Below, piece by piece: positions 24,301-31,486 of a stretch of 64,000 nucleotides of DNA (position 1 is its first letter; the number at the start of each line of letters is the position of its first letter). The stretch comes from Eublepharis macularius. Its lineage: Eukaryota > Chordata > Lepidosauria > Squamata > Eublepharidae. The notes beneath the pieces are model-generated. The model did no database searches and was not told where the DNA came from. It saw only the letters and a list, made by a program, of their open reading frames with translations. The position numbers and the translations under genes were made by a program. The stretch lies in the NCBI RefSeq assembly GCF_028583425.1, contig NC_072800.1, positions 94,829,001-94,893,000 on the forward strand, given 5' to 3'.

Positions 24301-25300
24301 GATCTTAAGCTGAGATTTATTCAGCAAAAAATTATCTTTAAGGTATTTTGGACACTGCAGCATTAAGTTTGGTGTCCAACTGTTGGTGTTGTATGTTACA
24401 AGATGCGGCTCTTAAGTATAAAGATGTTCACTTATTTGGTCCTTTTGAGAGGAAATTATTACTCATATTAATTTGGTATTAGAATACTCGTTTATTTTTA
24501 AGGATGTTAATGTACTGTTAAACTATTTGACTTTCTTTTGGAGTCTAACTGGTGGTCAATGGAAATGGACCCTCCGTGCCCTTACAGTTCTACTACTACT
24601 ACAGCACTGCAAAGACAAAAGCCTGCTTCCCACAATTCATTGGATTGAGGGCCTTACCATAGATGACAACTGCATACGGACTTGTAGACTCTAGTCCACT
24701 CTTAAGCAGAGCGACTCCAGTCTAAGCCTATTGAAATCAGTACGTTTTGATTGGAGAAACTCTGCTTAAGATTGATCTGTTATTTTCAGAAATCTGGAAA
24801 TCTTTTATAGACGCTTATGTACAGTGTAGAGTTGCCACCATTAAGTTGTTGTTTGTTGTTTTGTGCAAATGAATTAATTTTTAAAAATAGTGGGGAAACA
24901 GCACGCGCTAGCAGATAACTCTGCTGGGGATGCTTCAGACCAACAAAATGCTGAGGGGGCGAAGTTTAAGGCCCCTTTTCCCCCTGAGTTCCAAGCATGG
25001 AAATCGCAGCTTGCCCCTGATCGCCAAGATCCAGAGAGGACATGAGAAAACTGGAATGCAGAGTGAGGCCCTCAACTGAACTATCGCTATATGACACACC
25101 CAAAGCTCTAGAGAAGAAAGGGGGAGTTATCTGCGAGCCCTGCGTGGTGCCTCCAGTGCTGGAAATGGAGGGCAGATGGAAGGCCTGGGAGTGCCTCCTT
25201 ACCCGTTGGCCAGGGCCAGCATCTCCCAGAGCGAGATCCATGCCAAAACTCCCCGCAGCTTCTTGGGACACGGCCCTCGTGGATGCGTGGCTTCCCTCAT
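207..25300 (-). CDS. SSPO: SCO-spondin, 5' part (18 coding exons, continues off the left edge)
   Basis: SCO-spondin is a giant secreted glycoprotein of the subcommissural organ and the main component of Reissner's fibre in the brain ventricles and central canal. Eighteen minus-strand exons join in phase with GT-AG borders into 979 codons. Order: signal peptide (about 1-33), EMI (about 34-131), a Cys-rich link (132-188), VWD1 (about 215-386, with GLCGVYNDD), C8 (387-478), TIL1 (479-558), VWD2 (559-about 745, with [14 protein letters not shown]), C8 (to 834), TIL2 (835-918), then TIL3 (to 979). The N-terminus resembles remembered human SSPO (signal end ALANG, then RWC, and [10 protein letters not shown]). 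The LDLRA, thrombospondin type 1 and C-terminal parts must lie to the left. No stop or frameshift is seen, so the gene looks functional here, unlike the human locus, which is often listed as a pseudogene. Otogelin or mucin-type proteins share VWD-C8-TIL units but do not start with this EMI. Family assignment is very secure. Confidence 0.95.
2818..2960 (+). repeat. CR1-like LINE 3' fragment
   Basis: The text around TTCATACAGTGCATAATAAA and GATAGCTTTAACAGGAGACTAGACAGA resembles the 3' coding end of CR1 LINEs, in which a conserved stretch ends in GGCTTTAAAAGAGGATTGGACA. Short and diverged. Confidence 0.4.
3366..3765 (-). repeat. L2/CR1-like LINE 3' end
   Basis: Read on the minus strand, the last residues ([19 protein letters not shown]) are followed by an A/T-rich tail, as in the terminal ORF and 3' end of L2-type LINEs. 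It begins within about 15 bases of the exon 17 donor. Confidence 0.5.
3780..4032 (-). CDS. SSPO: SSPO exon 17: TIL domain 2
   Basis: The exon encodes [40 protein letters not shown] and [20 protein letters not shown], a full TIL cysteine pattern. Acceptor TCCTCACAG, donor GTACGT, phase 1 to 2. A LINE remnant lies immediately beyond the donor. Confidence 0.94.
4200..4352 (+). repeat. tRNA-derived SINE remnant in SSPO intron 16
   Basis: A stretch with AGTGGAAAGAGTGCCAGACA and a degenerate B-box (CCCAGTTCAAACTC), then CCTACCTCACGGGGTTGTTG. It belongs to the group of SINEs that carry the CCTCACAACAACCCTGTGAGG body. Confidence 0.5.
4502..4667 (-). CDS. SSPO: SSPO exon 16: C8 domain 2
   Basis: The exon encodes [40 protein letters not shown] and SWRNHSFC. 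The CLYDVC and AYARQC signatures are typical of C8. Acceptor GCCCACAG, donor GTGAGT, phase 0 to 1. Confidence 0.94.
4668..5593 (-). other. SSPO intron 15
   Basis: Mostly unrecognised sequence. An A-rich stretch at about 5130-5340 separates a GC-rich 3' half. No gene or clear repeat boundary seen. Confidence 0.6.
5594..5815 (-). CDS. SSPO: SSPO exon 15: end of VWD2, start of C8 domain 2
   Basis: The exon encodes [40 protein letters not shown] and [17 protein letters not shown]. It contains the second GLCG motif and the first C8 cysteines. Flanked by CCTCCAG and GTAGGA, phase 0 at both ends. Confidence 0.94.
5816..6553 (-). other. SSPO intron 14
   Basis: GC-rich intron with purine-rich stretches. 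Long open frames here overlap each other on both strands and carry no recognisable domain, so they are read as chance frames. Confidence 0.6.
6554..6726 (-). CDS. SSPO: SSPO exon 14: VWD2 middle
   Basis: The exon encodes [40 protein letters not shown] and [11 protein letters not shown], the core beta-strands of VWD2. Acceptor TTTTTCCAG, donor GTGCGC, ends at phase 0. Confidence 0.93.
7173..7299 (-). CDS. SSPO: SSPO exon 13: VWD2 middle
   Basis: The exon encodes [39 protein letters not shown] and TLTG. The K-x-C-G...C-x-R-x-V-x-V pattern is usual in VWD domains. Acceptor CCTCCCAG, donor GTGAGA, phase 0 to 1. Confidence 0.93.
7737..7875 (-). CDS. SSPO: SSPO exon 12: start of VWD2
   Basis: The exon encodes [20 protein letters not shown] then [20 protein letters not shown] and CQYFLVQ, which is the TIL tail followed by the HYLTFD opening of VWD2. 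Acceptor CCCCACAG, donor GTGAGG. Confidence 0.94.
8050..8098 (+). repeat. (CA)-rich degenerate microsatellite
   Basis: An alternating CACACG, CATGCA and CACATA tract in SSPO intron 11. Confidence 0.7.
8378..8618 (-). CDS. SSPO: SSPO exon 11: TIL domain 1
   Basis: Cysteine-rich TIL (trypsin-inhibitor-like) module: [53 protein letters not shown] and a final QQRCNK. It is spliced on at phase 1 and leaves at phase 2, so the last codon (TG plus T) is a cysteine. Confidence 0.93.
8937..9138. mobile_element. CpG-dense foldback MITE in SSPO intron 10
   Basis: A 202-bp near-palindrome. Ends read GGCCGTTTCCACACGGCTTA and, on the other strand, GGCTGTTTCCACACGGCTTA. The arms continue inward through TCGTAA, CCGG, TTGCGCAAAAAACGCGGAAG and their complements. 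I count about 26 CpG in 202 bp, far above the flanks. The structure is that of a non-autonomous DNA transposon; the superfamily is not settled. Confidence 0.75.
9294..9441 (-). CDS. SSPO: SSPO exon 10: second part of C8 domain 1
   Basis: The exon encodes [34 protein letters not shown] and [12 protein letters not shown]. This matches the human order FHDLC, ALCATLASFAHECAQ and SWRTPGFC. Acceptor TTCGCCAG, donor GTAGGA, phase 1 at the end. Confidence 0.93.
9580..9708 (-). CDS. SSPO: SSPO exon 9: first part of C8 domain 1
   Basis: The exon encodes [36 protein letters not shown]. The cysteine spacing is that of the C8 domain that follows each VWD. Flanked by TTCCTCAG and GTCAGG, phase 0 at both ends. 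Confidence 0.9.
10478..10560 (-). CDS. SSPO: SSPO exon 8: end of VWD1
   Basis: The exon encodes [20 protein letters not shown] then WRIPDASL, matching the DDFL and FGNSW landmarks of the human protein. Acceptor GCTCTCAG, donor GTAGGT, ends at phase 0. Confidence 0.92.
11117..11275 (-). CDS. SSPO: SSPO exon 7: VWD1 GLCG segment
   Basis: The exon encodes [40 protein letters not shown] and [15 protein letters not shown] is the conserved VWD motif that carries the calcium-site residues in this family. Acceptor TTCTGCAG, donor GTACCC, phase 1 at the end. Confidence 0.93.
11835..11940 (+). mobile_element. Half copy of the CpG-dense foldback MITE
   Basis: Starts GGCCGTTTTCACACTACTAACC and continues with GCAAAAAACACGGAAGATAG and TCTCGCGAGAGTTTTGCGCG, which match one arm of the element at 8937-9138. 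The second arm is missing. Confidence 0.6.
12150..12375 (-). repeat. tRNA-derived SINE (CCTGTGAGG-body group)
   Basis: On the minus strand it starts with a tRNA-like head (AGTGGTTAAAGTTTCAGACT and a B-box near GGATCAAATCC), has the body CCTCACAGGTTGTTGTGAGG, and ends in a ...GGGCAGGGTATAAACGAAG tail. Confidence 0.65.
13154..13409. mobile_element. hAT-type non-autonomous hairpin element
   Basis: Terminal inverted repeats CAGGGCTTTTTTTC and GAAAAAAAGCCCTG. Flanking 8-mers ATCAAAAG and CTCAAGAG match at 6 of 8, fitting an aged 8-bp duplication. The interior is a long palindrome with arms through GGTCACATGGCCGGTGGCCC and GATCTCCAGACAGAGGGGAG. A second copy lies at 48879-49195. Confidence 0.75.
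13431..14550 (+). mobile_element. 5'-truncated L1 LINE with target-site duplication
   Basis: The 5' part encodes the C-terminus of L1 ORF2 up to the stop at 13867-13869 (landmarks [49 protein letters not shown]). An AT-rich 3' UTR and an A-tail ending at 14550 follow. The 17-bp AGAGTGCCACTTAGGGC at 13414-13430 is repeated exactly at 14551-14567, so this is a single target-primed insertion. The open C-terminal frame and intact duplication suggest it is fairly recent. Confidence 0.9.
15490..15770 (+). repeat. LINE-derived fragment (C-terminal zinc-knuckle-like segment)
   Basis: An open stretch reads [36 protein letters not shown] and [10 protein letters not shown], like the C-x-C...H tail found after the reverse transcriptase of some squamate LINEs. 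The clade is not assignable by eye. Confidence 0.45.
16053..16155 (-). CDS. SSPO: SSPO exon 6: VWD1 middle
   Basis: The exon encodes [20 protein letters not shown] then [15 protein letters not shown]. Human SSPO has the parallel NVSVNGQPVPEGQPQLLHG at this place. Acceptor CCCGGCAG, donor GTGAGG, phase 0 to 1. Confidence 0.92.
16944..17191 (-). CDS. SSPO: SSPO exon 5: start of VWD1
   Basis: A linker ([15 protein letters not shown]) leads into [20 protein letters not shown] and FHGDCTYTF, the characteristic first strands of a VWD domain, then [15 protein letters not shown]. Acceptor TTCCCAG, donor GTAAGA, phase 0 at the end. Confidence 0.93.
17960..18070 (+). repeat. LINE-type 3' tail
   Basis: TATGTAATCCGCCTTGAGTG then GAGAAAGGCGGACTATAAAT. 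The same tail recurs at 21310-21390 and 43845-43910 and is a common end of squamate LINE or LINE-mobilised repeats. Confidence 0.6.
18120..18305 (+). repeat. SINE body and tail
   Basis: GGTGACCTTGGGCCAGTCAC, ACCTCACAAGGTTGGTGTAAGG and a tail ending AGGGTATAAATGAAGTAAGTAAG match the body and tail of the tRNA-derived SINEs in the window. Confidence 0.6.
19966..20136 (-). CDS. SSPO: SSPO exon 4: Cys-rich link between EMI and VWD1
   Basis: The exon encodes [33 protein letters not shown] and NLCFSCSS, matching the human segment with GHCFATW, EECC, GHSW and CLSCSS. The donor is weak (GTGGAT) but is followed at once by a long G-run, which can support donor use in vertebrate introns. Ends at phase 1. 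Confidence 0.88.
20535..20781 (+). repeat. tRNA-derived SINE, full-looking copy
   Basis: The head AGTTTGGTGTAGTGGTTAAGAGC has an A-box-like TAGTGGTTAAGAG and the B-box GGGTTTGATTCCC. The body follows with GACCTTGGGCAAGTCACAG, then AAACCGCTCTGAGTGGGCAT and a (TTA)n tail. It lies in SSPO intron 3. Confidence 0.8.
21117..21199 (-). CDS. SSPO: SSPO exon 3: end of EMI domain
   Basis: The exon encodes [20 protein letters not shown] then SGPHCSEG. The RACCxGWxGxxC signature closes the EMI domain and NRT is a possible N-glycosylation site. It starts after GCTACAG and ends before GTAAGG at phase 1. Confidence 0.92.
21721..21934. mobile_element. Short TIR element, AGGGTTGCCA family
   Basis: 214 bp between AGGGTTGCCA and TGGCAACCC, with internal TTCTCCAGGGGAACTGAT and GGAGATCAGTTGTAATTCC. 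Relatives are at 18758-18935, 32605-32757 and 61567-61775. The layout is that of a small non-autonomous DNA transposon. Confidence 0.65.
22015..22215. mobile_element. Inverted-repeat element, CCAGTAGCACCTTTAAGACT family
   Basis: The arm reading CCAGTAGCACCTTTAAGACT, AACCAACTTTATTG and TCGAGAACCACAGCTCTCTTCG is followed after a short spacer by its inverted copy. A second full copy is at 40763-40985 and a single arm at 50757-50850. Confidence 0.75.
22786..22820 (+). repeat. (GA)n microsatellite
   Basis: AGAGAGACAGAGATAGAGAC followed by pure GAGA dinucleotides. Confidence 0.8.
23308..23520 (-). CDS. SSPO: SSPO exon 2: EMI domain, first part
   Basis: The exon follows CTGGCTGCAG and ends before GTGAGT (phase 2). 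It encodes [33 protein letters not shown], a histidine-rich stretch and TALCYIYK. The WC, VVPC and ALC cysteines are those of an EMI domain and align with the start of human SSPO. Confidence 0.92.
23521..25202 (-). other. SSPO intron 1
   Basis: AT-richer intron. An old LINE-like stretch at about 24270-24870 is suspected from its texture and short open frames, but no landmark residues could be assigned. No exon was recognised. Confidence 0.55.
25203..25300 (-). CDS. SSPO: SSPO exon 1: start codon and signal peptide
   Basis: ATG at 25300-25298. The exon encodes a basic n-region ([17 protein letters not shown]) and a hydrophobic core [16 protein letters not shown], closely matching the human signal peptide ending in ALANG. 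The donor GTAAGG follows at phase 2. The same frame stays open upstream to a strong splice acceptor (TTGCTTTGCAG, exon edge at about 25395), so the mRNA exon probably runs 25203-25395 with an untranslated exon further right. An earlier start in the open frame cannot be excluded. Confidence 0.8.
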
Positions 25301-27065
25301 CTCCTGGGGCTGAAGGCCTTGCGGGTTCAAAAGGCTCTGGCTCCAAAGAGACCATGCAAGCCAGGAGCCCACACCCAGGCCACAGGAGAAAGGTGCTGCA
25401 AAGCAAGAAAAAATGTGCGCTATTAAGGCAGGGGCATTATGGCAGGAGTGAAGCTGGTGCCCAACCACTGACTCACAGCAGCACAAAGTGCGCATTGATG
25501 ATTATTCCAACCTGCAATGCAGTGCGTGGCTTACATTGTTTTGTGAACTGGATGAAAATGGAAATGCATTTATTCCCTGATTTTTTTCTGCTACAAAGTT
25601 TGACTTCAAATATTTACTCATGAAATTCCCTGAATATTTTATTTTGGTATTTGATATCAAATGATACTTTATTTCTGTATTTGTCAATATTTGATAGCTA
25701 ATGGCCAATGAGATTTTACATTTGATGGTCGCCAAACTCAAAACAAGCTATAAATCAACTGAACTTGGGAATTTGTGAGGTACAATTCCAATTTCAAAAT
25801 TCAAGTTTTCAACTCTGAAATGTCTCATTCAAAAGATGCATGGGGACACAGGTCATTTGGGCAAACTCAGAATTGCTGCGGAATTTCGTACCTGCTCTAG
25901 GTGTGCTGCCATAGCTCAGAGAAAATCCTAAGTCTGGAGTGGCTTTGAGCCATACAGAGGCAAAGGGTACCTGCTTTAATCTCAGCCCAAAGGCAGGAGC
26001 AAAGTCCGCCAGACTCCCAGGGCAACAACACAAACAATGAAAACGGTTCTGTTTCTATAGCATGTTAATGCAAGCACACACACATGCCTGAGATGTAACA
26101 TTTCTGTAAACTTTGAAGCTATGGGGGGGGGGGTTAGGGGAGGGGGAATAGAAAACGGACGTGTGTGAAATATAAGCACTGCTTACTTTCCTATCTAACC
26201 TGAACTTCTTTTAATGATTTAACAACATAAAATGCATCATTTATAACTTAGCATATTTAAACTGCACTATTGGGCATGTTTATAGAATTCAAAAATATAA
26301 ATATCTTCATTTTCCATAAGAAATTGCAAGTATACCCAGTACTTGAGAAAGAGCTGCAAACTGCTACAGCCTATGCTGCCATAGCACATGTATCTTTAAG
26401 TTTTGTCATCTGATAGGACAAAGTGAAAGTTGAAGGCAGAAATTAAAAGAAAGTACAGAAATAGAGTCACAATAAGTTGCACTCCCAGCATGTTCAGTTA
26501 TTAAGCTAAACTTTGTAACATTGAAAACACTGAACTTTTAAATAAATTTTTATAACTAGACACATTATAGCATATCAGTTGTTGCCAAAATTATTTACAT
26601 TTGAACAAAAAATCCAGAAAATATATCTAACATATGAGCCTTTTTCAGCGTTCCCCAAATTCCCAGTTTTTCTGATGGAAAAATTGAGAAAGTCCTCAAG
26701 ACTTTTCATGCTGTACCTTTGGGATGGATTGAAATGTTTCGTAAGACAAGCACTCTCACTCAAGAAAACAGTTCACAAGCGTTCCCTCATATTTGTTCAA
26801 AGTTCCTCCATATTTTCCATGTCTTACATTGGAAAAATTGAAAAAGTCCTTTTTCCCTGCTTTTTATGTTCTGAGTGTGAAAAACCTTGCCTTAAGAAGC
26901 ATTTTACTCATTTGGGTAAAAGTGAAAATATTTCCTAGGAGTTCTTTTCCAGTGCTCCCCTAAATTTTTCACTTCTTACATTGGAAAAAATGAGGGAAAG
27001 ATTTCGAGGATGGAGTGGGGGTTTTCCTCTGATTTTCCCCACCCCAGCCTTTCGCTTCTCCAATA

Positions 27066-27320
27066 TATAATAATAATAGCATAATAACATTTATATACTG
27101 TCCTTCAGAACAACCTAACGCCCACTCACAGCAGTTTACAAAGTGTGTTATTAATGTCCTCACAACAATCACCCTGCGAGGCGGGTGGGGCTGAGAGAGC
27201 TCTGAGAGAGCTGTGACTAACCAAAGGTCACCCAACTGGCTTCAAGCAGAGGAGTGGGGAATCAAACCTGGCTCTCCAGATTAGAGTCCTGCTGCTTTTA
27301 ACCACTACACCAAACTGGCT
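27066..27320 (-). repeat. tRNA-derived SINE
   Basis: Same family as 20535-20781, reversed: it ends (minus-strand head) with ACCACTACACCAAACTGGCT and carries GGGGAATCAAACCTGGCTCT as the complement of the B-box. Confidence 0.8.
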
Positions 27321-27889
27321 TTCTGCACATGCACACATACATGCACATGTGTGCTCGTACACAAATTCTTAACAAGTCCCAATTAAATGAGGGTGGCATA
27401 TTTCATGGGATCACATAATATAAAGGCTAATTTTACACGACTTACAGAATACCGGTCTCCGTGAGCCAAAGACCGAAGCGATGCCTGCAGAGCAAAGGAG
27501 TCCCTATTTTTCAAACAAGCCAGCCACCCTGCAGGAAGACGCCTTCCCAGATCCCCCCCCCTCAAATCCCTCCTTGCAATGGAGCATTTTGAAATGTCCC
27601 CTGGCACTGCAGTCTTTACTAGGCTTGGCTGGGCATGTGGCTGAAATCCTGGTCAAACTGGCTACAGCCACAGAAATGTAGTGGTGGGGAGTGGAGGCAG
27701 GAGGCGGCGGAAAGATAACCCAGCGCCCCAAACCACCCAGAGTGCAAGCTGGGGCTGCTGGTTCAGGTAGACCTGAGAGAGGAAACCGGCAAGGCAGGGC
27801 TCAGCCTTCAGCACAGTAAGTTCTCCTTGAGGGAAAGTTACCACCGAACAACGGAGGAGTGCTTTCCACTCACCCTTAAATTGTGTAGC

Positions 27890-28105
27890 TGGCACATTTT
27901 ATTCCGCCCGTCGTCCAAGGAGCACACACAGGCTCCTCTCTCCTCCATTCTATCCTCACAACAACCCTGTGAAGTAGGTTGTGCCGCAAGAGGGAGAATG
28001 GCTGAGGGTCACCCAGCCAGATCCTTTGCTGAGTGGAGACTTGAACCCAAATCTCCCGGATCCTAACCCAGCACCCTAAGAGCTACTCCAAACTGGCCTC
28101 CCGGA
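27890..28105 (-). repeat. tRNA-derived SINE (CCTGTGAGG-body group)
   Basis: CATTCTATCCTCACAACAAC, CCTGTGAAGTAGGTTGTG and a minus-strand head with ACTTGAACCCAAATCTC, as in the copies at 12150-12375 and 36105-36335. Confidence 0.65.
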
Positions 28106-29278
28106 CAGAATGAACCTGCCTCTGGGATCAGCCAAAAACATTTCCAGGCCTGGAGATGTGACTCGGTGGCAATTTGGAGCCCTGTAAACTTGTGTTTTTA
28201 GAAATCCCAGCAGTTGTTCTAGGGGGTCTGGAAAGACAAGCCAGTCTGAGTCTACTATACCCAGTCCAGTTTGAGGCTACGGAGATCATCAAACACTCTG
28301 GAATCACCAGCTGTTGTTTCGGCAAAAACCCCACGTCCATTTTTGCCCCCCTGGCGTCCACTTTGATGCCTCGCCTGCCCTGAGTGCTCAGGCAGCCTCG
28401 CTCCACTGGATGTTTGGAGAGCCAGTCAGCCTCTTTTGCCTCAAGTTTACTGTGTGGTTGGAAAGAATCACCCCCGGACTGGAGAGGAAGTGGGCTCCTC
28501 CAGCCATCGCCAGCTCTTACCCCCCCCCCAACACACACACCCCCGTCTTCGGTGAGGCCCCTCTCCAGCCCATCCTGGGCAGCCCTCCACTTACCTGCCG
28601 GGGCTCCCTCGCCTGCACTGAGGCTGGGTGCCGGGAGCAGGGCAGTGCAGCAGGCAAGCCCAGGAGGAGGAGGGTTTATAGCCTGCAGGACCACCTGGCC
28701 TGGGAGGCATCTGGGGACCCTGGGATTGGAGCGGCTTCTCCCACGCAAAGGCTACCCTCCCTCCCTCATTCAAAGAGGGCTCCCCCCTTCCTCTCCGCCC
28801 CCAAACAACTTCTCCGCCAGGGCCAAGGGGATCCAGCATCGGGCCTGGTCAGCGGGGGTGGGGGGAGGCTCAGGAGATTTGCCTGCTCCAGTGGGGGTGC
28901 TGGGGGTCTCCGTCTCTGGGGCTTCCAGCGGCCCCCCTTCTCCCCAACCTGGCTTGTTCACAAGCTCATCTTCCCCCACCCCCTTCTCCACTTCCCACGT
29001 TCCCCTAAAACGTGTTGCCAACATCCCAATAATTGACTTCCTTTCGATTCTGTATCCTGCTTCTCCCAGCTGTTCATAGCACATCATAACACCGGCTCAG
29101 CAGTCTCTACAACCGTCCTGTAAGGCAGGCACATCAAGTATCCCTCTCTGCAGATGGGCCCTGGAGAGCCCGCGGCTCGCTTGAAGCCATCTGGGGAGCT
29201 CATGGCTGGGGGGGGGGGCAGTGGAAGGAACGGGGCTGGAGGAGGGGCGCTTTTCAGTCCTCATCCTTTCACCAGCTA

Positions 29279-29283
<5 letters not shown>

Positions 29284-29315
<32 letters not shown>
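29284..29315 (+). repeat. (CA)n microsatellite
   Basis: About 16 uninterrupted CA units just left of the orphan CpG island. Confidence 0.9.
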
Positions 29316-29316
<1 letters not shown>

Positions 29317-29329
29317 GCCCCCATTTATT

Positions 29330-29830
29330 TACGGGGAGACCCCAGGCACGAGGGGAGAGGAGCGGCGAGCCTGGCGTTGCCGTTTCTGCCTCTAGCCACC
29401 GGCCCGCTCTCTCTCTCTCGGGCGGGGGGGGGCTGCTCGAGGAAGGGACACGGCTCCCCTTCCACGGGCACCGGCTGGGGCTGGCTTGGCAGGGGCGAGA
29501 GGCCGCTCTGCTTCCTCGCAGCGGCCCGGACCGGCTTGCGGGTAACTAGGATGCGTCTCTCGGAGCTCCGGGAGCCGACGGGGCCGGCCGCTTTGTGCTC
29601 GGCGAGCCCCCGCTGGCGCCTGCGTCGCGCACACGCCCCACGCGGATCCGCGCTCATCCCCGCGTCCGGGTCTCCGGCTCACCGCCGCAAAGAATCCCAA
29701 GCGCCCCCGCCCCGCCCCGCCCCGCCCGCTTCCGAAGAGCGCCTGGCGTTCATGACACGGAATCTGGGGCAGGATCTCCCCCCGCCCCCCGCACCTCCCA
29801 TGTCCCGAGATCTCCAAAAGGGCTCTGAGC
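29330..29830. promoter_or_regulatory. Orphan CpG island with tandem GC-boxes
   Basis: Dense CpG over about 0.5 kb. A run of overlapping GC-boxes (CCCGCCCCGCCCCGCCCCGC) at about 29704-29733 would bind Sp/KLF factors. No coding exon or convincing donor was found beside it. It could be the promoter of an untranslated SSPO first exon, of a non-coding RNA, or of an alternative ZNF467 transcript. Confidence 0.5.
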
Positions 29831-30045
29831 ACATGTAACCTGCAGGGCAGCCCCCCGATTGCTGTGTAGGCCCCCAAAGCGAACACAGCCCCCCCCACAC
29901 AACACGCAGCTCCCCTTCCGCGGTTCATTTCCACAACTCTTGGGTGGAAGGCGTCACCGAGTTCAGCTCACAGCACGGATCTGTCGAGGACCGGCTTGGA
30001 GGCCAGAACCGCAGCAGAGGCAGTTCGGCTTTCGTTCTCTTTTAC

Positions 30046-30302
30046 GCCAGTTCGGCGTAGTGGTTAAGAGCGCCGGACTCTAATCTCGAGAGCTGGGTTT
30101 GATTCCCCCCCCCCCGCTTGAAGCCAGCCGGGTGACTTTGGCTCAGTCACAGCTCTCTCAGGGCTCTCTCAGCCCCCCCTCCCACCTCACAAGGTGTTTG
30201 TTATGGGGATAATAATGACACACTTTGTAAACCGCTCTGAGTGGGCATTAAGTTGTCCTGAAGGGCGATATATAAACCGAATGTTGTTGTTATTGTTATT
30301 CT
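30046..30302 (+). repeat. tRNA-derived SINE
   Basis: Head GCCAGTTCGGCGTAGTGGTT, B-box GGGTTTGATTCCC, body AACCGCTCTGAGTGGGCATT and a (TTG/TTA)n tail. It joins a LINE-like tail on its right. Confidence 0.8.
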
Positions 30303-30760
30303 TTATTGACAGCATTTATGTCTTGCCAAAGTGGGTAATGATTAAACACACACTGGAGCAACAGATCATAAAAACAATTAAAACCAAAACTGAAATGACA
30401 CACAGACAGTAATTAAAACGACAGGCAAGGAGGAATCAGGACACAACAAAAGGGTCTTAGAAGCAGCGATGGACGAGGCCAAACTAATCTCCCTTGGGGG
30501 GGGGCAGAGAAGGCCCTTTCTTGGGTTGTCACCTGCCCAGCCTCAGGTGGCACAGATACCTGAAGAGGAGCCTCAGAGGATTGCCGCAGCAGGCAGGCAG
30601 GCTCCTACGGGTTTGATGGTGGAATCCGGAAGGCTTTAGAGATCAGCACCGGCTCTTTGAATTTGGTCAGGTAACAGACTGGGAGCCCATGTAGGTGGCC
30701 CAAGACTGCAGCAATCTGGTCCCTGCAACCCACACCAGTCAACGTCTGTCCATGTGACAG
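30303..30760 (-). repeat. L2-like LINE 3' region
   Basis: A-rich stretch CAATTAAAACCAAAACTGAAATG followed by GGAAGGCTTTAGAGATCAGC and CAAGACTGCAGCAATCTGG, a long 3' UTR type seen in squamate LINE copies. Diverged; boundaries approximate. Confidence 0.4.
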
Positions 30761-31061
30761 GCTGCGAAAGAGTGACTGGTCCAAGGTCAGCCAGCAAGCT
30801 TCGCGGCACAGCGGAGACCTGAACCCGTCTTTCTACCACAAACGGTCCTGGGATTTCCTAGAGTGTCCCGTGGAGCCCAGCTGGTAGAGAGGGAAAAGTT
30901 GTCCCAATCTCATACCTATTGTGAGGTCTGCTTGTTCAAAAGAGGTTTGCAATTTTTAGTTCCTTGTTTCATCTCCCATTTGAAACCCTAACCCTTATTC
31001 ATTACAGCTTCAGGTGTAAAGCAGATATTTTAGAAAACACAAGCAAATGTAAATAACATTA

Positions 31062-31305
31062 ATAATAATATTCGATTTATATACTGCCCTTCAGGACAAC
31101 TTAATGCCCACTCAGAGCAGTTCAGAAAGTATGTCATTATTATTCCCACAACAAAACACCCTGTGAGGTGGGTGGGGCAGAGAGCTCTGAGAGAGCTGTG
31201 ACTAGCCCAAGGTCACCCAGCTGGCTTCAAGTGGAGGAGTGGGGAATCAAACCCGGCTCTCCAGATTAGAGTCCTGTCATTCTTAATCACTACACCAAAC
31301 TGGCT
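31062..31305 (-). repeat. tRNA-derived SINE
   Basis: Reversed copy with CACTACACCAAACTGGCT at its head and ATACTGCCCTTCAGGACAAC at its tail. Confidence 0.8.
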
Positions 31306-31307
31306 CT

Positions 31308-31486
31308 CAAAGTGTGTTATTATTATCACATTAACAATCACTCAGTGAGGTGGGTGGGGCTGAGAGAGCTCTGAGAGAGCTGTGACTGATCCAAGATCAC
31401 CCAGCTGGCTTCAAGTGGAGGAGTGGGGAATCAAACCCGGCTCTCCAGATTAGAGTCTCGCGCTCTCAACCACTACACCAAACTAG
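31308..31486 (-). repeat. tRNA-derived SINE, partial, tandem to the previous one
   Basis: The same head and body as 31062-31305 but lacking the tail block, placed 2-3 bases away in the same orientation. It looks like a dimer or nested pair. Confidence 0.75.

Larger units (their letters stand above)
25396..29300. other. Intergenic, SSPO 5' side to orphan CpG island
   Basis: Holds AT-rich unique-looking sequence (26200-27000), a SINE at 27066-27320, another at 27890-28105, then an increasingly GC-rich but CpG-poor stretch. Any untranslated 5' exon and promoter of SSPO should lie here. No TATA box or clear promoter was found. Confidence 0.6.

Noticed and set aside
25203-25241. Alternative SSPO start in another frame ([13 protein letters not shown])
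   Set aside because: Its exit phase does not fit exon 2, whereas the chosen frame yields ALANG-RWC as in human.
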